A DNA stretch of 64,000 bases from Pseudooceanicola aestuarii (GTDB lineage: Bacteria > Pseudomonadota > Alphaproteobacteria > Rhodobacterales > Rhodobacteraceae), in the NCBI RefSeq assembly GCF_010614805.1, contig NZ_JAAFZC010000001.1:620001-684000 (forward strand), written 5' to 3'. The position numbers and the translations under genes were made by a program. Under the pieces are notes generated by a model. The model searched no databases. It was not told the DNA's origin and saw only the letters and a program-made list of their open reading frames with translations. Positions 53,920-63,405 of the stretch are shown here, one piece after another. Numbering within the stretch: position 1 is the first letter of the stretch; each line of letters begins with the position of its first letter.

Positions 53920-55050
53920 TCAGCGTTTGAAGTTGGCAGGCACGAAGGGCAGGCTGTCAACGCGCACCGGCAGACGCTTGCCCCTGAGTTCGGCAAATAG
54001 ATCGGTTCCGGCCATGGCAAGCGCAGTGGGGACATAGCCCATGGCGACCGGCGCCTGAACACTGGGCCCGAAGGCGCCGGAGGTGATGGTGCCGATGGGA
54101 GATTCGGCGGTCTCGGTCTCGAACAATTGCACGCCCTCGCGCATGGGCGCGCGGCCCTCAGGGCGAAGGCCGACACGCAGGCGGTCGGCGCCCTGCGTCA
54201 ACTGAGGCAGGATACGATCCGCACCGGGGAAGCCGCCTTCGCGGGCGCCATCGGTGCGACGGACCTTCTGGATGGACCAGTGCAGCGCAGCCTCCACCGG
54301 GGTGGTGGCGGTGTCCATGTCATGACCGTAAAGGCACAGCCCGGCCTCCAGCCGCAGGCTGTCGCGGGCGCCCAGACCGCAGGGCAGGACGCGGGCGTCC
54401 TCCAGCAGGCGGCGGGCCAGGGCGGGCGCGGCCTCGGCGGGGACGGAGATCTCGAAGCCGTCCTCCCCGGTATAGCCCGAGCGGGTGATCCAGCATTCCA
54501 CCCCTGCCAGCGTCACAACGCGCATGTCCATGAACCGCATCTCGGCCACCTCGGGGTTGAGCGCGGCCAGCGCGGCTTCCGCCTCCGGCCCTTGCAGCGC
54601 CAGCAGACAACGATCGGTGATCTCGCTCACCGTCAGCTCGGGCAGGGATGCGGTCATATGGGCCAGATCGGCGGACTTGCAGGCGGCGTTGACCACGGCA
54701 AACAGGCTGTCGCCGCGGTTCACCACCATCAGGTCGTCCAGGATACCGCCCGAAGGATCGGTGAACAGGGCGTAGCGTTGCCGCCCCTCCTTCAGCCCCA
54801 GGATATCGGCAGGAACCAGCCGTTCGAACCCGCCCGCCAGCGTGGCCCAATCGCCTCCGGTGACGCTGACCTGGCCCATGTGGGACACGTCGAACAGCCC
54901 GGCGTGGGCACGGGTGTGCAAATGTTCCTTCATCACCCCGGCGGGATATTGCACCGGCATGGCATAGCCCGCAAAGGGCACCATCTTCGCACCCAGTTCG
55001 ACATGCAGGTCATGCAGCGGCAAATGTTGCAGATCGCTCTGTTCGGCCAT
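53920..55050 (-). CDS. gcvT: Glycine cleavage system T-protein (aminomethyltransferase)
   Basis: Folate-dependent enzyme of 376 residues that transfers the methylene group to tetrahydrofolate and releases ammonia. Family segments include LFDVSHMGQVSVTGGDW near residue 60, YTGEDGFEISVPAEAAP near 190 and ARDSLRLEAGLCLYGHDMD near 225. The ATG at 55050 follows GAGGG. It heads the operon. About 70 bases upstream ends a tandem glycine riboswitch that should turn the operon on when glycine is abundant. Confidence 0.96.
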   Translation of the reverse strand: MAEQSDLQHLPLHDLHVELGAKMVPFAGYAMPVQYPAGVMKEHLHTRAHAGLFDVSHMGQVSVTGGDWATLAGGFERLVPADILGLKEGRQRYALFTDPSGGILDDLMVVNRGDSLFAVVNAACKSADLAHMTASLPELTVSEITDRCLLALQGPEAEAALAALNPEVAEMRFMDMRVVTLAGVECWITRSGYTGEDGFEISVPAEAAPALARRLLEDARVLPCGLGARDSLRLEAGLCLYGHDMDTATTPVEAALHWSIQKVRRTDGAREGGFPGADRILPQLTQGADRLRVGLRPEGRAPMREGVQLFETETAESPIGTITSGAFGPSVQAPVAMGYVPTALAMAGTDLFAELRGKRLPVRVDSLPFVPANFKR

Positions 55051-55119
55051 CGGAACCCTCCCGGTCCTGTCCGGCGGAATGCCGGGCATCAGTCACGCGC
55101 AGAACCAGCCTGCGCCACG

Positions 55120-55270
55120 ATGCCCCCTCTGTCCTTCGGCCTGAGATCGCTATCCCTTCGGCGGGCCCGGGGGCCACTCTCCAGAGTTCTTTGGTCGGTC
55201 GGTCCCTTGGGCCTGAGAGTTTCCGGGGCGGTTGCTCCTTCGGCACCGGCAAAGCCGGTTCTCCCGATCC
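55120..55270 (-). ncRNA. Tandem glycine riboswitch controlling gcvTHP
   Basis: On the minus strand two consecutive glycine aptamers are recognisable. The first (about 55270-55200) has ATCGGGAGAACC, GCCGAAGGAGCAA and AACTCTCAGGCCCAAGGGAC. The second (about 55195-55120) has CTCTGGAGAG, GCCGAAGGGATAGC and ATCTCAGGCCGAAGGACAGAG. The paired GGAGA/CTCAGG cores and the short linker are diagnostic of the cooperative class. Leader distance to gcvT is about 70 bases, where the expression platform must lie. Glycine-dependent activation is established for this class. Confidence 0.95.
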
Positions 55271-55312
55271 GATGCGGGGGGCATAGCGGCTCCCCCCGCG
55301 TCTGGCAAGGGC

Positions 55313-55846
55313 TCAGATGCGCGGCAGGGCGGCGGTGTCCGGCGCCGGGGCGGTCTCGATCTCGGTCTCGGGCGCGGGCGCCCTGTCCGCCACATCCATC
55401 GCGCCAGAGCAGTCCGGCGGCGTCATGATCTCTGCCAGGGCGACATTGCCGCAGACCAGCGCATCCAGCGTCACGTCGTCCAGCGCGGCATAGAAGGCCT
55501 CCGCCGCGCGGGCGATGGCACGGCGCAGGCGGCACCCCGCGACCAATGGGCAGGTGTTGGTGGTCTGGTCGAAACATTCCGCCACGGGCAGCGCCCCTTC
55601 GAACTGGCGGAACACCGCACCGACGCGGATGCCCTCGGCCGGGCGGCCCAGGGTCATGCCACCGCGCCGCCCGCGCTGCGTGTGCAGGAACCCCAGCTGC
55701 GCCAGATGGTGGATCACCTGCGCCAGGTGGTTCTCGGAGGTATTGCAGATGGCCGCGATCTCCGCCTTGGTCACCAGCCGGTCGTCATGCACGGCGCAAT
55801 ACATCAGCACCCGCAGCGCCAGGTTTGTTCGTTTGGTCAGACGCAT
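55313..55846 (-). CDS. nsrR: Rrf2-family regulator, NsrR-like
   Basis: The 177-residue Rrf2 protein has an N-terminal winged helix (MRLTKRTNLALRVLMYCAV and the HLAQVIHHLAQLGFLHTQRG region). The three cluster cysteines stand in ECFDQTTNTCPLVAGC, about residues 92, 100 and 106. The FDQTTNTCPLVAGCRLRRA stretch is typical of NsrR, the nitric-oxide-sensing [Fe-S] repressor. The extra C-terminal 40 residues are Pro/Ala/Glu-rich. It stops only about 40 bases before the glycine riboswitch, so the gcv promoter may lie within its 3' end. IscR-like or RirA-like function is less likely. Confidence 0.78.
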   Translation of the reverse strand: MRLTKRTNLALRVLMYCAVHDDRLVTKAEIAAICNTSENHLAQVIHHLAQLGFLHTQRGRRGGMTLGRPAEGIRVGAVFRQFEGALPVAECFDQTTNTCPLVAGCRLRRAIARAAEAFYAALDDVTLDALVCGNVALAEIMTPPDCSGAMDVADRAPAPETEIETAPAPDTAALPRI

Positions 55847-55930
55847 CCCGCAATCCCGCTTTCCGCTTCGGCATTTATTGCCCTTCGGTGCCGTTCGGGG
55901 TTTGATCTGCGTCAATCGCAGGAGGATATC

Positions 55931-56494
55931 GTGATCACCGACCCGCATTTCTTTGGCTATGGCAGCCTCGTGAACCGCGCCACCCACAGCTATGCACAGG
56001 CCCATCCCGCCCGCGCGCAGGGCTGGCGGCGGACCTGGCGGCACACGGCCGGGCGCGACGTGGCGATCCTGACCGCCGTGCCCGCGCCGGGGGTGCAGAT
56101 CGACGGGCTGATCGCCGCCGTGCCCGGAGGCGACTGGGCGGTACTGGACGAACGCGAGGTCGATTACGACCGGCTGCTGGCCGGGGACAGCGTCCTGCAC
56201 GAGACCGGCCTGTCCCCCGCCGTTTCGATCTATTCGATCCCGGAGACAAAACACCCCGCCGCCCCCGCCCCGCGCCCGGTGCTGCTGTCCTATCTGGACG
56301 TGGTGGTGCAGGGCTACCTGCGCGAATTCGGAGAGGACGGCGCCCGCCGCTTCTTTGACACCACCGACGGCTGGGGCGGGATCCGCGACGACAGGGCCGC
56401 GCCGCTCTATCCCCGTGCGCAACGGCTCAGCACAGCTGAGACCGCCTTTGTGGATGGAGAACTGCACCGGATGGGGCTGAACGCGCTGCCCTGA
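55931..56494 (+). CDS. Gamma-glutamylcyclotransferase-like protein
   Basis: The 187-residue protein begins with the substrate-loop motif FFGYGSLVNRATH (YGSL) of the gamma-glutamylcyclotransferase/AIG2 superfamily. It has the expected beta-barrel pattern with IAAVPGGDWAVLDEREVDYDR, and the Glu in DEREVDY is in the catalytic position. The start is GTG at 55931 with a very strong AGGAGG five bases upstream. It is divergent from nsrR and convergent with gltX. Activity on gamma-glutamyl amines is possible but unproven. Confidence 0.82.
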   Translation: MITDPHFFGYGSLVNRATHSYAQAHPARAQGWRRTWRHTAGRDVAILTAVPAPGVQIDGLIAAVPGGDWAVLDEREVDYDRLLAGDSVLHETGLSPAVSIYSIPETKHPAAPAPRPVLLSYLDVVVQGYLREFGEDGARRFFDTTDGWGGIRDDRAAPLYPRAQRLSTAETAFVDGELHRMGLNALP

Positions 56495-56683
56495 GCGAAG
56501 GGACAGGCGATAGGGGGAAAGACCCTTGGAGGTGCAGTCGAGCAACAGGGCCGCCGACGTTCACCTAGATCCGGTAGATCCGGCCCATGCCGCAGGGCGT
56601 AACCCCACCCCCTTCGGGCGCCAAATACCGCCGCGCAGCGGGCAGCGCCCGGCACGGGCGCCCCCTGTCGCAGCGTCGCCCTG

Positions 56684-58009
56684 TCAGCCGCGCGCGCGGA
56701 TCACCTGAAGCAGCGGCAACACCTGCGACATGTCCGGCCCGTGGGCGCGGCCGGTCAGGGCCTTGCGCAGCGGCATGAACAGGCCCTTGCCCTTGCGGCC
56801 GGTCGCGGCCTTCACCTCGGCCGTCCACTTGCCCCAGGTGTCCGCGTCATGCGGCCCCTCAGGCAGCAGCGCCATGGCCTGGGCGACGAATTCGGCATCG
56901 TCGGGGTCGATCACCGGCTCGGCCCCTTCGGAGAAGAGCTTCCACCAGCCGTCGACCTCGTCGATAGTGGTGATGTTGTCCCGCACCACCAGCCAGAAGA
57001 CTTCGGCCTTGTCGGCGGGCACGCCGGCGGCGTCGATGCGGGGGCGCACGGCGTCCAGCGACAGGCCTTGCAGCACCCGCGCGGTCAGCGGGAACAGGTC
57101 GCGTTCGTCGAACTTCGTGGGGGCCGAGCCGAATTGCGAGATATCGAACCCGTCCACCAGCTCCGCGACCGAGGCGCGCAGCTCCACCGGTTGCGAGGAT
57201 CCCAGCCGCGCCATCAGGCTCAGCAGCGCCATCGGCGCCACGCCACGCGCGCGCAGATCGCGGATCGACAGGGTGCCCAGCCGTTTCGACAGCGCCTCTC
57301 CCTGCGGGCCGGTCAGCAGCGAATGGTGGGCAAAGGCGGGGGGCGTGCCCCCCAGGGCGCGGATCATCTGGATCTGCGTCGCCGTGTTGGTCACGTGGTC
57401 GGAGCCGCGCACCACGTCCGTCACGCCCATCTCCGTGTCATCCACCACGGAGGCGAGGGTATAAAGCACCTGCCCGTCTCCCCGGATCAGCACCGGGTCA
57501 GAGACAGAGGCCGCGTCGATGGAGATATCGCCCAGGATGCCGTCGGTCCATTCGATCCGTTCCTGGTCCAGCTTGAACCGCCAATGGCCCTGGCCGCGTT
57601 CGGCGCGCAGGCGGTCCTTTTCGGCTTCGGGCAGGTCCAGCGCGGCGCGGTCGTAGACCGGCGGGCGACCCATGTTCAGCTGCTTCTTGCGCTTCAGGTC
57701 CAGTTCGGTCGGGGTTTCGAAACATTCGTAGAACCGCCCCATCTCGCGCAGGGTTTGCGCGGCTTCGGCGTAGCGGTCCAGCCGTTCGGACTGCCGCTCC
57801 ACCCGGTCCCAATGCAGGCCCAGCCAGTCCAGATCTTCCTTGATCGCGTCGACGTATTCTTCCTTGGACCGTTCCGGGTCCGTATCGTCGATGCGCAGGA
57901 TGAAGGTGCCGCCGGACTTGCGGGCGATCAGGTAGTTCATCAGCGCGGTGCGCAGGTTGCCGACGTGGATGTATCCGGTGGGCGACGGGGCGAAACGGGT
58001 CACGGTCAT
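56684..58009 (-). CDS. gltX: Glutamate--tRNA ligase
   Basis: Class I aminoacyl-tRNA synthetase of 441 residues. The HIGH-type motif is TRFAPSPTGYIHVGNLRTAL near residue 10, and the KMSKS-type motif is GEALSKRLGTLS near 235. The C-terminal anticodon-binding region is shorter than in 470-residue forms, as in one of the two GltX copies common in alphaproteobacteria. The ATG at 58009 follows AGGAG by seven bases. It could charge tRNA-Glu only or also tRNA-Gln, depending on whether a GatCAB route exists elsewhere. Confidence 0.95.
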   Translation of the reverse strand: MTVTRFAPSPTGYIHVGNLRTALMNYLIARKSGGTFILRIDDTDPERSKEEYVDAIKEDLDWLGLHWDRVERQSERLDRYAEAAQTLREMGRFYECFETPTELDLKRKKQLNMGRPPVYDRAALDLPEAEKDRLRAERGQGHWRFKLDQERIEWTDGILGDISIDAASVSDPVLIRGDGQVLYTLASVVDDTEMGVTDVVRGSDHVTNTATQIQMIRALGGTPPAFAHHSLLTGPQGEALSKRLGTLSIRDLRARGVAPMALLSLMARLGSSQPVELRASVAELVDGFDISQFGSAPTKFDERDLFPLTARVLQGLSLDAVRPRIDAAGVPADKAEVFWLVVRDNITTIDEVDGWWKLFSEGAEPVIDPDDAEFVAQAMALLPEGPHDADTWGKWTAEVKAATGRKGKGLFMPLRKALTGRAHGPDMSQVLPLLQVIRARG

Positions 58010-58154
58010 GAGGGATCTCCTGTTGAGCCGCCGCATGGCACAAGCGCGGGGCTTTGTCCAGAAATCGGGCCGCGCGGGGGATACGCGCGAGCCCCTCGGT
58101 GCGGGGCCTCGGTGCCGGCAGGCCGCGCGGGGCGATCATGCGTTGCGGCGCGGG

Positions 58155-59216
58155 TCATGGCGTTGCGCCGGGCCCACGGGCGATGGTGGCCCGCACATGA
58201 GCCAGTTTCCCGGCGATGGCAGGGGTGATGACCTCGGGCACGAAATCCAGCAAGCCCATCTCCCGGTTCAGCTCGTTCAGGACCAGGCCGAGGGTCTGAT
58301 AGCGGCGCACCATCACATCGGTCTCCGCATCGGGTTCGGGGTGGATCAGACCCAGGTTCGCCGCCGTGTCCAGCACCGACACGATATCGAGATACAGCGC
58401 CCAGGTTTCTGCCCAATCCTCCCACGGATGCATCGTCGCATAGGCTGAGACATAGCCCCCCTCCCAGCCGGGGGGTGGACCATCGCGGTAATGGCGTTCC
58501 AGCGCCTCGCCGTAGGGCGGATTCTGCGGATCGCCGAAAAGCGCGGCGAACTCCGCCTCGGCCTCTGGCCGGCCCTTGATCAGCACATCCCAGTAATAAT
58601 GCCCGATCTCATGGCGGAAATGACCGATCAGGGTTCGATGCGCCTCGCCAAGGTCGACCCGCAGGGATTCGCGTTCGGCGGCGTCGGCCTCCGCGATATT
58701 GATGGTGATCAACCCGTCGGCATGGCCGGTATAGACCCGCTCCGCCTCGCCCACCGGGCGCCACAGGCCCTGTGCCGCCATCCGGTCCCCCATGAAGGCA
58801 AAGGACAGCGGCGGGCTGACCCCCTCGCCCTCCGCGCCGTAGGGCAGGCCCAGCTGATCCAGCGTGTGGAACAGCCGCCGTTTCGCCGCCTCCAGCCGGG
58901 CCCAGCGCGCGCGGTTGCCGGGGACGGTCAGGTCCGGGACCGTCTCGTTGTAGCGGCAGCAATCGCAGAACGCCCCGTGCCCCGCCGGGACGGTGCGGTT
59001 GCAGACATCGTGCTGGGCGTAATTGCGGCACAGCGCCACCCGCGCGCCGCACGCGCCGCCGGTCTTGGTGCCCTGGCAGATCCAGTGATCGCCCGCAGGC
59101 TCCAGCGCGGTGACGGCGGCGCAGGACTGGCACCAGCCGGTGCGCCGCCCGCAGGCCGTGCAAGCGGTATTGTCGAAAAACAGCGTGTTGCCGCAGGTAC
59201 AGGTAAAGAGCCGCAT
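58155..59216 (-). CDS. Zinc-ribbon putative metallopeptidase
   Basis: The 353-residue protein begins with a zinc ribbon (CTCGNTLFFDNTACTACG and GWCQSC, residues 5-40) and more Cys pairs to about residue 100 (CRNYAQHDVCN, CDCCRYNE). The C-terminal catalytic domain has the HExxH motif in GHFRHEIGHYYWDVL near 215. The segment EDWAETWALYLD is a likely third-ligand helix. This matches a family of putative zinc metallopeptidases with an N-terminal ribbon. Their biological role is unknown. ATG at 59216 starts directly at the ribbon. An in-frame ATG 87 bases upstream is less likely. Confidence 0.82.
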   Translation of the reverse strand: MRLFTCTCGNTLFFDNTACTACGRRTGWCQSCAAVTALEPAGDHWICQGTKTGGACGARVALCRNYAQHDVCNRTVPAGHGAFCDCCRYNETVPDLTVPGNRARWARLEAAKRRLFHTLDQLGLPYGAEGEGVSPPLSFAFMGDRMAAQGLWRPVGEAERVYTGHADGLITINIAEADAAERESLRVDLGEAHRTLIGHFRHEIGHYYWDVLIKGRPEAEAEFAALFGDPQNPPYGEALERHYRDGPPPGWEGGYVSAYATMHPWEDWAETWALYLDIVSVLDTAANLGLIHPEPDAETDVMVRRYQTLGLVLNELNREMGLLDFVPEVITPAIAGKLAHVRATIARGPGATP

Positions 59217-59342
59217 ATCCGTGATCCGCCCATCCGCCGCCGGGGTGGCGGCTGTCTGGCAGATAGGCGCGCCGTCGCGAAAGGGAAGGCCCCGGCGCGG
59301 CATTCGGCGCCTCCTGGCCGGATGGGGGCGCAGGTTCGGCAG

Positions 59343-59771
59343 CTATTGCGCATGCACCGGGTAGATCCCGCGCAGCCGCTCCAGCCCGGCGGCGATCAGC
59401 TGGCGCAGCACATCGGTGTCCACCCGCGCCAATTGCGTGATGTAGAGACAGGATTTCCCTGTCCGATGCGGCCCCAACCGGTCCAGCAGCGGCGCGAAAT
59501 CGCCGTAGCCCGGCATGATGTAGATTGATTGCGCCGCTTTGCGCGGGGAAAATCCGGTGGCCAGAAAATCACCCTCCCGCCCGCTGTCATAGCGGTAGTG
59601 GTAGCGCCCGAAGCCTATGATGCTGTCCCCCCACAGTCGCGGCGGCCAGCCTGTCACCTCGGCAAAGAGGTCCAGCAACGCCAGCGCGTCCCGGCGCCGG
59701 GTGCCGTTCTCCACCGTAGCGATGAAATCGCGCGGATCGATCGGGGTGGGGCGTGTCTTGTTCTCGGCCAT
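59343..59771 (-). CDS. DUF1801 domain protein
   Basis: The 142-residue cytoplasmic protein of the DUF1801 family has DFIATVENGTRRRDALALLD near the N-terminus, WGDSIIGFGRYHYRY in the middle and YIMPGYGDFAPLLDRLG then SCLYITQLARVDTDVLRQLI near the end. This is a small alpha-beta fold of unknown function. It is flanked by the zinc-ribbon protein and 5-formyl-THF cyclo-ligase with gaps on both sides, so it is probably expressed alone. Confidence 0.85.
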   Translation of the reverse strand: MAENKTRPTPIDPRDFIATVENGTRRRDALALLDLFAEVTGWPPRLWGDSIIGFGRYHYRYDSGREGDFLATGFSPRKAAQSIYIMPGYGDFAPLLDRLGPHRTGKSCLYITQLARVDTDVLRQLIAAGLERLRGIYPVHAQ

Positions 59772-59819
59772 TTGGCGATCCTTTGGCGGTTGGAAACCGG
59801 GGGCGACACGTGCAGGGTA

Positions 59820-60389
59820 TCACGGAACGGGGGTCAGGACTTCGCGTTCTGTCACGATCATGTTCAGCGGCTGGTCGGTGGGTTCCAGGGGCAGGGCCTC
59901 CGCCTCCTGCGCGGCGTGGGCCAGCCCGATGGCCAGCACCGGACCCCGGGCACGCAGCCCCTCAAGCGTGCGATCATAGAACCCGCCGCCATAGCCCAGG
60001 CGGTTGAACTGCCGGTCAAAGGCCACCAGCGGCACGATCAGGATCTCCGGCACCATCCAGTCGCAGGGATCGGGCAATTGCGTGCCGAAGGGGCCGGGGA
60101 TCAGGCGGCAGCCTTCTTCCCACAGGGCAAAGCGCAGGGGCCGCCCGGCGCCCTCCATCACCGGTACGCCGACGGGGCCGTGGGCCGCCGCCTCCGCCAT
60201 GGCCGGCAGGGGCGACATTTCGGTCCGCATGGGCAGGTAGCCCGCAAGCGGAACCCCGCGATAGCCCGCCAGCACGGACGATAGCAGCGGCGCCGCCTGC
60301 CCGCCCGCCGCATGGGCCAGCGCCCGGCGGTCGAACGCCGCCTGCCGCGCGGCGGTCTTTACCGCCGCCAGATCACCTGCGCCGCTCAC
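59820..60389 (-). CDS. 5-formyltetrahydrofolate cyclo-ligase
   Basis: ATP-dependent enzyme of 189 residues that returns 5-formyl-THF to 5,10-methenyl-THF. The ATP/substrate motif is LVAFDRQFNRLGYGGGFYDR near residue 130, with basic residues near the N-terminus. The GTG start at 60389 overlaps the mgtE stop as GTGA. Folate recycling fits with the nearby glycine cleavage genes but they are separate transcripts. Confidence 0.92.
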   Translation of the reverse strand: MSGAGDLAAVKTAARQAAFDRRALAHAAGGQAAPLLSSVLAGYRGVPLAGYLPMRTEMSPLPAMAEAAAHGPVGVPVMEGAGRPLRFALWEEGCRLIPGPFGTQLPDPCDWMVPEILIVPLVAFDRQFNRLGYGGGFYDRTLEGLRARGPVLAIGLAHAAQEAEALPLEPTDQPLNMIVTEREVLTPVP

Positions 60390-61780
60390 AACAGAAGCGC
60401 CCCGGCCAGCGCGAGAAAGGCGAAGAAGCCCACCACATCCGTAACGGTGGTCACAAAGGCGCCGGAGGCCAGCGCCGGATCGACCTTCAGCCGGTCCAGG
60501 ATCACCGGGATCACCGTACCCGCGAACCCTGCGATCACCAGGTTGATCACCATCGCCGTGCCGATCACCACGCCCAACATGGGCGATCCGAACCAGGCCA
60601 CGCCGATGATCCCCATCACCACGGCAAAGGCCACGCCGTTCACCAACCCCACAGTGACCTCGCGCCCGATGACACGCCAGACGTTCGATCCGGTCAGGTC
60701 CTTGGTCGCGATGGCGCGCACCGCCACGGTCAGGGATTGGGTACCCGCATTGCCCCCCATGGAAGCAACGATGGGCATCAGCACGGCCAGCGCCACGAAC
60801 TGGGCGATCGTCTCTTCGAATTGCGCGATGACCAGCGAGGCCAGGATCGCCGTCACCAGGTTCACCGCCAGCCAGGGGAACCGTCGTTTCGTCGTGTCGA
60901 TCACCCGGTCGTTGAGCGAGCTTTCCTCGCTCACCCCGGCAAGGCGCAGGATGTCCTCGTCATGCTCTTCCCCCAGGACGATCATCGCGTCGTCGATGGT
61001 GATCACGCCGACCAGGCGGTCGTCCTCGTCCACCACCGGGGCCGAGATGATATGATACTGGTTGAAGGCATAGGCCACCTCTCCCTCGTCCTGATTGGCG
61101 GGGATGGTGCGAAAGCTCGGCTCTGTCAGGTCGACCAACGGTGTCGCGCGGGGGGAGGCCATCAGCTTGCCCAGGGTGACATGGGCCACCGGCTTCATCC
61201 GGGGATCGACCAGAATGACGTGATAGAACTGCTCGGGCAGATCCTCGCGTTCGCGCATGAAATCAATCGCCTGGCCGACAGTCCAGTGTTCGGGCGTGGC
61301 GACCACCTCGCGCTGCATCAGGCGGCCGGCGGATTCCTCGGGGTAGGACAGCGCCTGTTCGACGGCGACGCGGTCGCTGTCCTCCAGCGCATCCAGGATC
61401 GCCTCCTGCTGCGGCTCCTCCAGGTATTCGACCAGATCGACGACATCGTCGCTGTCGAGTTCCCGCACCGCATCGGCCAGCACTTCGGGCGTCAGGAGGT
61501 GGATCACCTCCTCCCGGATCGAATCGTCGAGTTCCGACAGGATCTCCCCGTCGAATTCCTTGTCGTACAGCCGGATCAGCTTGCCCCGGTCATAGGCGTT
61601 GATCTGTTCCAGAAGGTCGGCGATGTCGGCGGCGTGCAGCGGCTCCATCAGGGCGATCAGCTGCGCGCGGTCGCCCATGTCCACGGCGAAGAGAATCGCC
61701 GCCACCGCCTTGCGATCCAAGGTGTATCCGGCGTCCTCGACCACCGTTTCGTCGTCCAGTTCCGCCCGCGAATCGCTCAT
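60386..61780 (-). CDS. mgtE: Magnesium transporter MgtE
   Basis: Mg2+-gated channel of 464 residues. The cytoplasmic MgtE N domain (about residues 20-140) is followed by two CBS domains (about 145-265; AGRLMQREVVATP, then LVGVITIDDAMIVL). A membrane domain of five helices (about 290-460) includes PIVASMGGNAGTQSLTVAVR, the ion-path signature. The start ATG at 61780 follows AAGGGGCAGG. It is coupled to the cyclo-ligase, a pairing without obvious functional reason. Confidence 0.95.
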   Translation of the reverse strand: MSDSRAELDDETVVEDAGYTLDRKAVAAILFAVDMGDRAQLIALMEPLHAADIADLLEQINAYDRGKLIRLYDKEFDGEILSELDDSIREEVIHLLTPEVLADAVRELDSDDVVDLVEYLEEPQQEAILDALEDSDRVAVEQALSYPEESAGRLMQREVVATPEHWTVGQAIDFMREREDLPEQFYHVILVDPRMKPVAHVTLGKLMASPRATPLVDLTEPSFRTIPANQDEGEVAYAFNQYHIISAPVVDEDDRLVGVITIDDAMIVLGEEHDEDILRLAGVSEESSLNDRVIDTTKRRFPWLAVNLVTAILASLVIAQFEETIAQFVALAVLMPIVASMGGNAGTQSLTVAVRAIATKDLTGSNVWRVIGREVTVGLVNGVAFAVVMGIIGVAWFGSPMLGVVIGTAMVINLVIAGFAGTVIPVILDRLKVDPALASGAFVTTVTDVVGFFAFLALAGALLL

Positions 61781-61924
61781 GCCTGCCCCTTTCGGTTCCG
61801 AGGCGACCATAGAGGACGGTTTTTGACGGAGACAATGCGCCGCCGTGCGATTTACCCCCGTTGCCGGTCAGGATATCGTGGGCCGACCTCTTTTCCCGCC
61901 CCGCCATGCAACCCGAGGATCCCC

Positions 61925-63217
61925 ATGAGCGCCGAGACCCTTCTGACCGGACGCCTGGTCGACTTCACCGCCAACCCCTTTGAAGTTCCGCGCGCCGATG
62001 CCGTCACGGTGGAGGACCACGGTGGCCTGCTGCTCCGCGACGGCCATATCGCCGCGCGCGGCACCGCCGATGACCTGGCCCGCGCCCATCCGCAGGCCCG
62101 GCGGATCGACTACGGCGCCGGGCTGATCCTGCCCGGCTTTGTCGATGCGCATGTCCATTATCCCCAGACCGGCATCATCGCCTCCTGGGGGAAACGGCTG
62201 ATCGACTGGCTGAACACCTATACCTTCCCGGAGGAGGCGCGGTTTTCCGATCCCGCCCATGCAAAGGAGATCGCCAACCGCTATCTGGACCTGACGCTGG
62301 CCCATGGCACCACCACGGTGGCCAGCTATTGCACCATCCACCCCGGTTCGGTCGATGCGATCATGACGGCGGCGCAGGCGCGCGGGCAGCGGATCGTGGC
62401 GGGCAAGACCTGCATGGATCGCAACGCCCCCGATGACCTGCGCGATACAGCGCAATCGGCCTATGACGACAGCGCCGCCCTGCTGGCACGCTGGCACGGG
62501 GTGGACCGGCTGTCCTATGCGATCACGCCGCGGTTCTCTCCCACCTCCAGCCCCGAGCAGCTGGAGGCGATGGGCGCCCTGTGGGCCGCGCATCCCGATT
62601 GCCTGATGCAGACCCATCTCAGCGAACAGCTGGACGAAATCGAATGGGTCCGGGGGCTGTTCCCCTCCGCGCGCGACTATCTGGACACCTACGAAGCGCA
62701 TGGCCTGCTGGGCCGCAACGGCCTGTATGGCCATGCCATCCACCTGGAGCCGCGCGAGCGTGATCGCCTGCGCGAGGTCGGCGCGGCGCTGGTGCATTGC
62801 CCGACCTCCAACACTTTCATCGGGTCGGGGCTGTTCGACATGGCCGGGCTGATGGCCGCCGGGCACCGGATCGGGCTGGCCACGGATACCGGCGGCGGAT
62901 CGTCCTTTTCCATGTTGCGCACGATGGCGGCGGCCTACGAGGTCGGGCAGCTGACGGGCACTGCCCTGCACCCGGCGGAACTGCTGTGGCTGGCCACCGC
63001 CGGTTCGGCGCAGGCATTGGGGATGGGCGATCTGATCGGCACCCTGGCCGTGGGAAGCGAGGCGGATGTAACCGTGCTGGACCTGGCCTCCACCCCTGCC
63101 ATCGCGCAGCGCGCCGACCGGGCCGAAGACCTGTGGGAGGCCGTCTTTCCCACGTTGATGATGGGCGATGACCGCGCCATCCGCGACGTCTGGGTCGCCG
63201 GGCGCCGCGTGGCCTGA
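61925..63217 (+). CDS. guaD: Guanine deaminase
   Basis: Amidohydrolase-superfamily enzyme of 430 residues converting guanine to xanthine. Metal-binding HVHYPQ in FVDAHVHYPQTGIIASWG near residue 78 and THLSEQLDEIEWV near 235 are present. The later His and Asp sit in HCPTSNTFIGSGLFD and ATDTGGGSSFSMLRTM. The PQ after HVHY and the GGGSSFSM loop distinguish GuaD from related cytosine and chlorohydrolase enzymes. It is divergent from mgtE across about 145 bases and apparently monocistronic. Confidence 0.93.
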   Translation: MSAETLLTGRLVDFTANPFEVPRADAVTVEDHGGLLLRDGHIAARGTADDLARAHPQARRIDYGAGLILPGFVDAHVHYPQTGIIASWGKRLIDWLNTYTFPEEARFSDPAHAKEIANRYLDLTLAHGTTTVASYCTIHPGSVDAIMTAAQARGQRIVAGKTCMDRNAPDDLRDTAQSAYDDSAALLARWHGVDRLSYAITPRFSPTSSPEQLEAMGALWAAHPDCLMQTHLSEQLDEIEWVRGLFPSARDYLDTYEAHGLLGRNGLYGHAIHLEPRERDRLREVGAALVHCPTSNTFIGSGLFDMAGLMAAGHRIGLATDTGGGSSFSMLRTMAAAYEVGQLTGTALHPAELLWLATAGSAQALGMGDLIGTLAVGSEADVTVLDLASTPAIAQRADRAEDLWEAVFPTLMMGDDRAIRDVWVAGRRVA

Positions 63218-63405
63218 CGGAGCGGCGCCGCAGGCCCTGCTGGAGGCGCGAAAGAATGGCGGGAGCGCGATGGGGCTGCCCCGGCCCTTGCCCCGGAACC
63301 TGACGGGGGCGCCGTTGCGGGGGGCACCTCATCCGGGCCGTCCATCGCACAGCGGACAGCGGGGATGCACCGCCGGACCGGCCGGACAACGCCACACAAC
63401 GGGCC

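Noticed and set aside
50796..53930. A 1044-codon open frame opposite gcvP and gcvH
   Set aside because: Antisense to two well-identified glycine-cleavage genes. Its composition is that of a shadow frame.
60737..61924. A 396-residue N-terminal extension of guanine deaminase
   Set aside because: It is antisense to mgtE. The family N-terminus begins at the ATG at 61925.
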